NCBI RefSeq assembly: GCF_022682495.2
Contig: NC_071389.1
Coordinates: 43,910,239 to 43,974,238, forward strand
Source: Desmodus rotundus
Taxonomy: Eukaryota; Chordata; Mammalia; Chiroptera; Phyllostomidae
DNA: 64,000 nucleotides
Direction: 5' to 3'
Both the position numbers and the translations under genes were made by a program. Below the pieces are notes generated by a model. That model did not search any database. It was not told the DNA's origin and saw only the letters and a program-made list of their open reading frames with translations. Of this stretch, positions 57,540 to 64,000 are shown one piece after another; the first letter of the stretch is position 1; every line of letters begins with the position of its first letter.

Positions 57540-57566
57540 CTCTCTCTCTCTCACACACACACACAG
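57540..57566 (+). repeat. (TC)n(AC)n simple repeat
   Basis: ctctctctctctcacacaca followed by cacaca; compound microsatellite of about 27 bp. Confidence 0.9.
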
Positions 57567-57924
57567 AGTTCACCTTCCCCAACTTTATAACTGCAGCACT
57601 TGGGGTTAAGGGAAAATCATATTTCTCCTAAGCAATAACCAACATCAATAACTAAGGTATAAAATAACCCGCATCTACAGATGTAGAAGCTCGCGGACAC
57701 AGACTGGATATTCAGTAGGCAGCACTTAATTTTATTATACCAGTTTTTTCAACACCTTAGCTGGATACACAAGAATCGATATGAAACTCAGCTGAAAAGT
57801 ACAAAAGTCTGAATCCCTGTGGCTCTGAAAAATCCTTCTCCACCAAATGATCACTTCTCGTCCTCCACCAAAAAGATAATTTTCCCTATACCTTATATCC
57901 TGCCTGCTGAAAATGGAAACTGAG

Positions 57925-58085
57925 AATTGAGAAGTGAGTTCCAGTCCCAGCTCTGTCATTAACTTTCTGTGTGATCTATAGCAAGTCACTTGACATCTCT
58001 GGTCTTGAACTTTAAAGCCAGGATTGAATCAAGAGAATTCTTCCAGGGCTAAAATAAACCCTATAATTCTGATTCATCTGTGCTT
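57925..58085 (+). mobile_element. MIR SINE
   Basis: cccagctctgtcattaactt tctgtgtgatctatagcaag tcacttgacatctctgg, then gaattcttccagggctaaaa, matches a MIR-family core and tail. Confidence 0.75.
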
Positions 58086-58820
58086 CCAGATGAACCCAGT
58101 TTTCTTATCCTTGCCTGTTGTCACTTGTGAGTCTAATTGCTTTGATTTCTTACTACATTGTGTCAGAAAGCAATAAGACAATGGCCATATCTGAATGATA
58201 TTAGGCCTTTATCCACTCTGCTCCTTCACAAAAATACTTCTAGACAATACTCTGTAATAATCACTGTGGGGAGCTCAACAAAAATGAGAATAATCAGTAA
58301 GGAAAAACTATTCTGTGACCAATGAAACCAAACCAGAAATAAATTTAGGTGCATAGATATAAAAAAAACATTAAAAATGGTTTTTAACAAAAAAATGATT
58401 GCTTGTAGACCAAAATAGGAAGGTGTCCTTCCCCAAAGGAGTCACTCTTCACAGTTTGGCAGCACAATGAAAGGCAGAGGAGTATGATTCCACAGCAGTA
58501 GCGGAAATGATACTCTCATTGGCTGGCAACCAATTTGCCTCCCAGGAGGTGCAGACATAGCCAAGTCAAACCGAAAGTTATGAACGTCCTTGAATTCCCA
58601 CAGGAAAGAGTGTGGTGCCAAGAGAGGGGTCTCACCTACTGAGCTTGAAGAAGAACGGGAAGCCCTTTAACAAGAAAGAAAGGGAGAGAAGAAGGACATG
58701 AGGGAGAGAAATGAAGGTAAGGAAGAGAAAAGGGTAAAAAAACCAAAAATAACAGGAAAATGCAAGAATAAAAGACAGGAGAGAGAAAAGCGGGGTTGGG
58801 GGCGGGATTGTCTGGGACTA
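58086..58820. other. Unassigned sequence with a purine-rich patch
   Basis: No gene recognised. Positions 58,660-58,800 are strongly purine-biased (gaaagaaagggagagaagaa). Confidence 0.4.
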
Positions 58821-58829
58821 GAAACTCAT

Positions 58830-58932
58830 CAAGGAAGCCCTGATTGTCTTGTTCAATAAGATACCGCTCCGCCTGCCACAGAGCCTGGTATAGAACAGGA
58901 GCTGGGTGCTTGGTGAATAAATGAAAGAATGA
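58830..58932 (+). mobile_element. LINE L2 3' end
   Basis: cacagagcctggtatagaac aggagctgggtgcttggtga ataaatgaaagaatg is an L2 terminus. Confidence 0.6.
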
Positions 58933-58934
58933 GA

Positions 58935-60320
58935 ATAAAGAAACAAACAAAAAACAGTTTTGAAGAAGCCAGTGTACTCACTTGCTTCCATCTGTATACT
59001 GACTGTAGCCAAGCACCTCACAACTGAACAACAGATGTGAGCAAGGTGAGAAACAGTAAATGGATCAGTACAAATTTATTACCCCTCTGGAAAAAAGAAT
59101 GAAAACAAATGTCTTACCGCTACATACGTTGTCACTTTTTCATATTTTCTTCTGTATTTTAATAACCTGTATCAGTTAAGCACCTCATAAATATCTTAGG
59201 ATCTCATGTAAAAAAAAAGATAATAACATTTTTATTTATATACAGTTCAAAAAATGTAATGGCTCTATTTTTTAAAAGCACTTTATTTGGACATAGTATA
59301 GTCACCTGTACTATTTCTCAGAGCTCTACCAATATTTCAGTATTAAAATCAAATTGTCAAGAAAAGTCAATTGAGTAAAAAAACAACATGTAAATGTTTC
59401 TAGGATTTTTTAACCTTCTGTACAATAAGTTATTAGTCTACCAATTTGGTTCTTTTGGGTTCTAGTTGGTTAAATACTGACACGAGATCAAATTGCACTG
59501 CACTTAGAAACCTCAGTTCATTCCCCTTCTGCAGATTATTTGAGATCCTGGTCTAACACAACTATCCCTTTAGGACCAGTTGGATTGCCATAGTAATTGC
59601 TCAGTGACCACAGTTATTGCAACTTTGACACAGGAATGACCACGGTTCTAGGTCAGCTTTCATTTCACCGAGAAATGAAGACACATTAACAAAAGTGGGA
59701 CTACATGCACACAGCCTGAACCACACATACGACCTCCGTTACAGAGAAGAAATAGAAAGAGTAACACCCACTTCAATATCACACAAAGACTCAGACTAAA
59801 AATACTATTATTTTGTTCTTCCATCCTTCCTCTTTTGGGTACATGAAAGAAATCACTTCCATAAGCATTTTAGTCAGATATGCCTTTGTTTAAATGAAGT
59901 ATATTCCTAAGTGAAAATAACCACACCACATAGCCTGTAAATAATCCATGAAATGTTTTCTAAAATGAATTTCAAATTCTCTAATTTTATTTCAGCTTAA
60001 AATGTGATTGTTTTTAATAGAGAAACTATAACACGTAATAAAATAAGCTGAATCATGAGTAATTGAATTGAAATTTATCTGTAAAATGAAAAAAATTTTA
60101 ACTGAATGAGGCATCAAATATCTATAAATACTATTCCATTCCTACCCACATGTTGAGTAAAATAAAGGTGCGATGAGACACTTAAGGATATAAAATACAA
60201 CATAGTATTCAAACAATAAGTTTTATATGTTCATGTTTTATTAAAAAAGGGAACTAACTTTTAAATAAGCCAATATTACATTCTAAGAGAGGGCCAAAAT
60301 ATCAGTTTTTAAAGTAATTT
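58935..60320. other. Unassigned AT-rich sequence
   Basis: No gene or named repeat recognised. Confidence 0.4.
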
Positions 60321-60324
60321 TAGT

Positions 60325-60529
60325 CTTGCCTGGTGTGGCCTAGTGGACTGAGCACCAGACTGTGAAGCAGGGGGTTGCCGGTTCGATTCCTAGTCAGGGC
60401 ACATGCCTGGGTTGCAGACCAGGTCCCCAGTTGGGGGCACACAAGAGGCAACCACACATTGATGTTTCCCTCTCTTTCTCTCTCCCTTCCCCTCTCTCTA
60501 AAAATAAGTAAATAAAATCTTTAAAAAAA
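60325..60529 (+). mobile_element. VES SINE
   Basis: Head cttgcctggtgtggcctagt ggactgagcacc, B box ggttcgattcc, core cacattgatg, tail aagtaaataaaatctttaa. Flanks taa[t/c]tttag suggest a short target duplication. Confidence 0.92.
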
Positions 60530-60794
60530 TAACTTTAGCACTTTTAAAATAAAAAATTGAACTCTTGAAAATAAAACTCAAAGAATATTTCAAATAAAAG
60601 ATTAAATCCAGCTGAAAAAAAGAATTAATAAACTGGAAGATAAATCTGAGGAATGAAGCACAAAGAACTAAAAAAATGAGAAAGTGCAAAGGAAAGTTAA
60701 GAGACATAGAGAATAGAATCAAAAACTCTAACGTATCTCTAATAGGAGTTCCATAAGAAAGGAATGCATAGAATAGGAGAAAGGCAATATTCAA

Positions 60795-61385
60795 GGTAAT
60801 GTCTGCAAAAATGGTGCAGCCATTTTAGAAAACAGTTTTACACTTCTTCAAGAAGTTAAACAGAGTTAGGTGTACATCTGTATGAATTGAAATATTATGT
60901 CCACAGAAAAAGTTGTACATGGGCAGCAATATTAACTACAGCCAAAAAGTGAAAACAACCCAAATGCCCATCAACTGATGATGAATGAACAAAATGAGGT
61001 ATATTCATACAGAGAATATTACTTGCCACAAAAAGGAATGAAGTTTTGATACATGTTACAACATAGATGATTCTTGAAGCCAGACACAAGATGCCAGATG
61101 CTATATGATTGCCTTTATATGAATGTCCAGAACAGACAAATAGGCAAATCCACAGAGACCAAAAGTAAATTAGTTGCCAAGGAATGGATACAAAAAGGAA
61201 TGGAGAGTATTGCTAATGGGTATGGGGTTTCATTACCAGGTGACAAAAAAAATTCTGGAATTACTATGGTGATTTTAACTGCACAACTCCGTGGGCAAAC
61301 CAAAGACCACCAAATTGTATATATACGTTTAAAGGGTGATTTTATGGTATGTGAATTATACCTCAATTTAAACTTTAAAAAATAC
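60795..61385 (+). mobile_element. L1M ORF2 end and 3'UTR
   Basis: tgcagccattttagaaaaca gttttacacttcttc, gaatattacttgccacaaaa aggaatgaag, gccagatgctatatgattgc, ttaactgcacaactccgtgg and atgtgaattatacctcaat follow the L1M tail in order. Confidence 0.88.
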
Positions 61386-61690
61386 AGATTGATTAATTAA
61401 AGATACAGGTCTCCAATAGGATAAATAAAATTAAGGATATAATCAGCACAGTATAAAAAAACACAGAACACCAAATAAAAACAGAAATATCATCAGAATA
61501 CCCAGAAGGAAAACATAGATTATTCGCAAAGGAAAAATAATTAAGCTTAAAACAGATCCCTCAACAGCATAGAGGACAGGAGAAATTAGACATCTTCAAA
61601 AGATCAAGGAAAAATATCTATGAACAATCAACATTCTACCACATGGGAGATAGCCCACATACTCAAAGTGTCCAAATCAATAAAGTTACT
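61386..61690 (+). mobile_element. HAL1/L1M ORF1-downstream fragment, left part
   Basis: gaacaccaaataaaaacaga, cctcaacagcatagaggaca ggagaaa and aacaatcaacattctaccac resemble the region after ORF1 of old L1M/HAL1. It appears to continue at 62158 after an L1M 3' end. Confidence 0.55.
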
Positions 61691-61697
61691 GGTGAAA

Positions 61698-61752
61698 ATG
61701 AAAAACATGTCCTTTATTTTATGGAAAAAACTAAATGGACTTTTTAGCCAAC
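61698..61752. mobile_element. Possible mariner MITE end
   Basis: atggaaaaaactaaatggac tttttagccaaccca is like the terminal inverted repeat of a mammalian mariner MITE. The other terminus is not visible. Confidence 0.35.
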
Positions 61753-62155
61753 CCAATATATCCATGCGATGGAATATTCTGCCATAAAAAATGAAGGACT
61801 GGTATATGCTATAATATAGATGAGTCTTGAAAACCTTATACCAAGTTAAAAAAAAAAACAGTTACAAAAGACTATATACTATATGATTCCATTCATATGA
61901 AAGTCTAGAATACGAAAATCTATAGACACAGAAAATGTACAGTGGTTACTTAGGGTTCGGGATTGGAGGATGAGGACATAGGAAGTGATAGTTAAAGGAT
62001 ATGAGGTTTCTTTTTTAGGTGATGAAAATATTCTAAAATTGACTGTGGTAGTAGTTGAACATAACTGTGAACATACTAAAAACTGTTGAATTCTATACTT
62101 TAAATGGGTGCATTGTATCATATGTAAATTATATCTCAAAAAAGCTGTTTTTTAA
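61753..62155 (+). mobile_element. L1M 3' end
   Basis: atccatgcgatggaatattc tgccataaaa, gatgagtcttgaaaacctta, ctatatgattccattcatat gaaagtc, ggtgatgaaaatattctaaa attg and gtaaattatatctcaaaaaa gc are the L1M 3' tail. Second L1M tail within 1 kb, in the same orientation. Confidence 0.88.
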
Positions 62156-62157
62156 AA

Positions 62158-62790
62158 AAATGAAGGTAAAATAAAGACTTTTTCAAACATAGAAAAGCTG
62201 AAAGAATTCATCACCAGCAGACATGATCTGCAAGAAATGTTAAAGAATGTCCTTTAGGGAGAAGAAAAATGATACCAGATAGAAATATGGAACTCTCAAA
62301 AAACAAGTAAATAAACAAATAGATAAATAGCATCAGAAATGTTAACTACATGAATAAATATATAATTTTTCTTTTAAAATCTTATTAAAATACAAAATAA
62401 TAATAATTATTATTATAGGGTGTATGACATGTAAAAGTAAAATGTATGACAACAGCACAAAGGCTGGGCAAAAAAGAAATGGAAATATACTATGATAATG
62501 TGCTTATGCTATATATGAAGTATTACAACATCACTAAAATGGAAACTGTGATAAAGATGAATATTATAAATTCTAAATTAAACACTAATATAACAAAAAA
62601 AAGCTATAACTAAAAAGCAGATGAAAAAGATAAAATAAAGTCATAAAAAACATCCAACACAAAAGAAGGCAGAGAAAGGGGAAAGGAAGAACAAAAAAGA
62701 TGGGACAAATAGCAAGATGGCAGATTTAAATCTGATCATTATCAATAATCATATTAAATATAAACGGTGTAAAAACCAATTAAAAAGTAG
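62158..62790 (+). mobile_element. HAL1/L1M fragment, right part
   Basis: aaaataaagactttttcaaa catagaaaagctgaaagaat tcatcaccagcagacatgat, ttaaagaatgtcctttaggg, tcataaaaaacatccaacac aaaagaaggcagaga and gatgggacaaatagcaagat gg keep HAL1/L1M order. The younger L1 at 62791 is inserted at its right end. Confidence 0.75.
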
Positions 62791-63491
62791 AGATGGACTT
62801 TCAGCCAAGATGGCAGCATAGGTAGACACACTGTGCCTCCTCACACAACCAAAACAAGGACAACAACAAATTTAAAAACAAAAAACAACCAGAACTGACA
62901 GAAAATCGAACTGTGTGGAAGGCCTACAACCAACCAACGAGTTAAAGAAGAAACATTCATCCAGACAGGTAGGAGGGGCAGAGACTGGCAGCCGGGCAGA
63001 CAGGACATGCAGCAAGGTGGCGGCTGGAGGATATGGGCGGGTGAGGCAGCAGATTGCAGACTGGGTGGTCCCACATTCGCGTGCAGATAAACTGGGAGGA
63101 ACAACCGGGGAGCAAGTCAGACTGCACAACCCAGGGTTCCAGAGCAGGGAAATAAAGCCTCAAACCTCTGACTGAAAACATCTGTAGGGGTTGACGCGGC
63201 AGTGGGAGAAATTCCCAGCCTCACAGAAGAGTTCATTGGAGAGTCCAGTGGGGTCCTAAAACATTCAAAAACCCACCCACCTGGGAATCAGCACCACAAG
63301 AGCCAAATTTGATTGTGGGGAGCAGGGAAAGTGACTGAAAAATGGCAGAAAACAGAGCAAGCAGCACTGTTCCCTCTCGGAACCCTCCCCACATACAGTG
63401 TCACAACGCAGTGACGTGTGTTGCCTCACCCTGGTGAACACCTAAAACTCTGCCCCTTAGCAGGCATGCTGAGACAAAAAAAGAGGCTCAA
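62791..63491 (+). promoter_or_regulatory. L1 5'UTR (internal promoter) with YY1-like site
   Basis: This is the 5' end of an L1 running off the window. About 15 bp inside lies ccaagatggc (62805-62814), matching the YY1-binding element that sets the start of transcription in mammalian L1 5'UTRs, in the same place and orientation. About 700 bp of GC-richer leader precedes ORF1. It contains further phrases such as caaggtggcggctggaggat (63013-63032). Because the 5' end is preserved, this copy was probably full-length on insertion. Confidence 0.75.
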
Positions 63492-64000
63492 ATGAAAGAA
63501 CAAATCAAAGCTCCAGAAAAAATACAACTAAGTGATGAAGAGATAGCCAACCTATCAGATGCATGGTTCAAAGCACTGATAATCAGGATGCTCACAGATT
63601 TGGTTGAATATAGTCACAAATTAGATGAAAAAATGAAGTCTATGCTAAGTGAAATAAAGGAAAATGTACAGGGAACCAACAGTGATGAGAAGGAAACCGG
63701 GACTCAAATCAATGGTGTGAACCAGAAGGAAGAAATAAACATTCCACTAGAACAGAATGAAGAAACAAGAATTAAAAAAAAAAAAATGAGTAGAAGCTCA
63801 GGAACCTCCAGGACATCTTTAAACGTTCCAACATCTGAATTATAGGGGTACCAGAAGGAGAAGCAGAAGAGCAAGAAATTGAAAACTTATTTGAAAACAT
63901 AATGAAGGAGAAATTCCCTAATCTGGCCAAGGATATAGATTTCCAGGAAGTCCAGGAAGCTCAGAGACTCCCAAAGAGGTTGGACCCAAGGAAGAACACA
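63492..64000 (+). pseudogene. L1 ORF1, broken, runs off the window
   Basis: ORF1p is the L1 RNA-binding trimeric chaperone: coiled coil, then an RRM and a C-terminal domain. From ATG 63492 the frame reads KIQLSDEEIANLSDAWFKAL, then a coiled-coil-type heptad region (LTDLVEYSHKLDEKMKSMLS, EIKENVQGTNSDEKETGTQI). At the A run around 63775-63786 the frame slips; the true continuation in another frame is RNLQDIFKRSNI-stop-IIGVPEG, then EIENLFENIMKEKFPNLAKD and FQEVQEAQRLPKRLDPRKNT at the window edge. The TGA at 63829-63831 sits where CGA would be expected, consistent with CpG decay. So there is one frameshift and one nonsense mutation in the visible part; the rest of the RRM, C-terminal domain and ORF2 lie outside. 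Confidence 0.92.

Noticed and set aside
4033..60529. CRISPR-like spaced repeats
   Set aside because: The recurring units are about 200-bp SINEs in both orientations with irregular spacing and target duplications; there is no array and this is a mammalian genome.
1..64000. A previously undescribed functional multi-gene system
   Set aside because: No intact coding genes, no gene clusters and no recurring functional module beyond known transposon classes were visible.

Overview
The window is vertebrate, specifically mammalian, nuclear DNA. It is AT-rich, non-coding and packed with interspersed repeats. I find no intact protein-coding gene, RNA gene, CRISPR array or operon-like arrangement. The best taxonomic marker is a tRNA-derived SINE present about 16 times. 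Its head reads CCCTGGCTGGTGTGGCTCAG, with a pol III A box, a GGTTCAATTCC B box, a CTCTCTTTCTCCCTCC pyrimidine tract and an AAATAAATAAAATCTTT tail. This is the VES SINE of yangochiropteran bats, so the source is very probably a bat. The tail and body differ from the common Myotis-type VES, which hints at a non-Myotis lineage, but that is inference.

Layout. 1-3.6 kb: mostly unassigned, with one unexplained 125-codon ORF and an ERV-type solo LTR. 3.6-8.8 kb: a stack of nested LINEs. An ancient L2 reverse-transcriptase copy is split by an old L1M insertion and by a younger antisense L1 with a 15-bp target-site duplication. 9.5-12 kb: an L1M split by an ERVL/MaLR-type LTR, then an L2 split by an antisense L1. 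13-19 kb: MIR, L2 and VES copies, an AAG tract abutting a G-quadruplex motif, an L1 tail containing an internally deleted mariner, and an LTR-like element split by an L1 tail. 19-29 kb: largely repeat-poor AT-rich DNA holding a mariner MITE, a pair of related unassigned sequences, the 5' part of an HAL1/L1M element and a perfect 20-bp-stem hairpin. 30-36 kb: an MLT1-type LTR and four VES copies. 36.8-37.8 kb: a processed pseudogene of ribosomal protein SA (RPSA), the only gene-derived sequence I can name. 38-51 kb: many MIR, L2, L1M and VES copies, one MLT1-type LTR and an (AT)22 microsatellite, ending in a hAT MITE > L1 > VES nest. 51.1-54.8 kb: a repeat-poor block that is a candidate for conserved regulatory DNA. 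55-64 kb: VES, L2, an LTR with a near-perfect 5-bp target duplication, tandem L1M/HAL1 fragments and, at the right edge, the 5' end of a comparatively young L1. That L1 keeps a YY1-like site, a 5'UTR and an ORF1 start, but its ORF1 is broken by a frameshift and a nonsense codon.

Nothing here works together as a pathway. The biology is the record of retrotransposition and DNA transposition in a bat genome. I saw no evidence of an undescribed functional system. The least explained features are the local pair at 19.4/23.7 kb, the hairpin at 27.94 kb, the repeat-poor block at 51.1-54.8 kb and the ORF at 2.28 kb. Repeat family names come from recalled consensus patterns, not a database search, and boundaries are approximate unless a target-site duplication is quoted.
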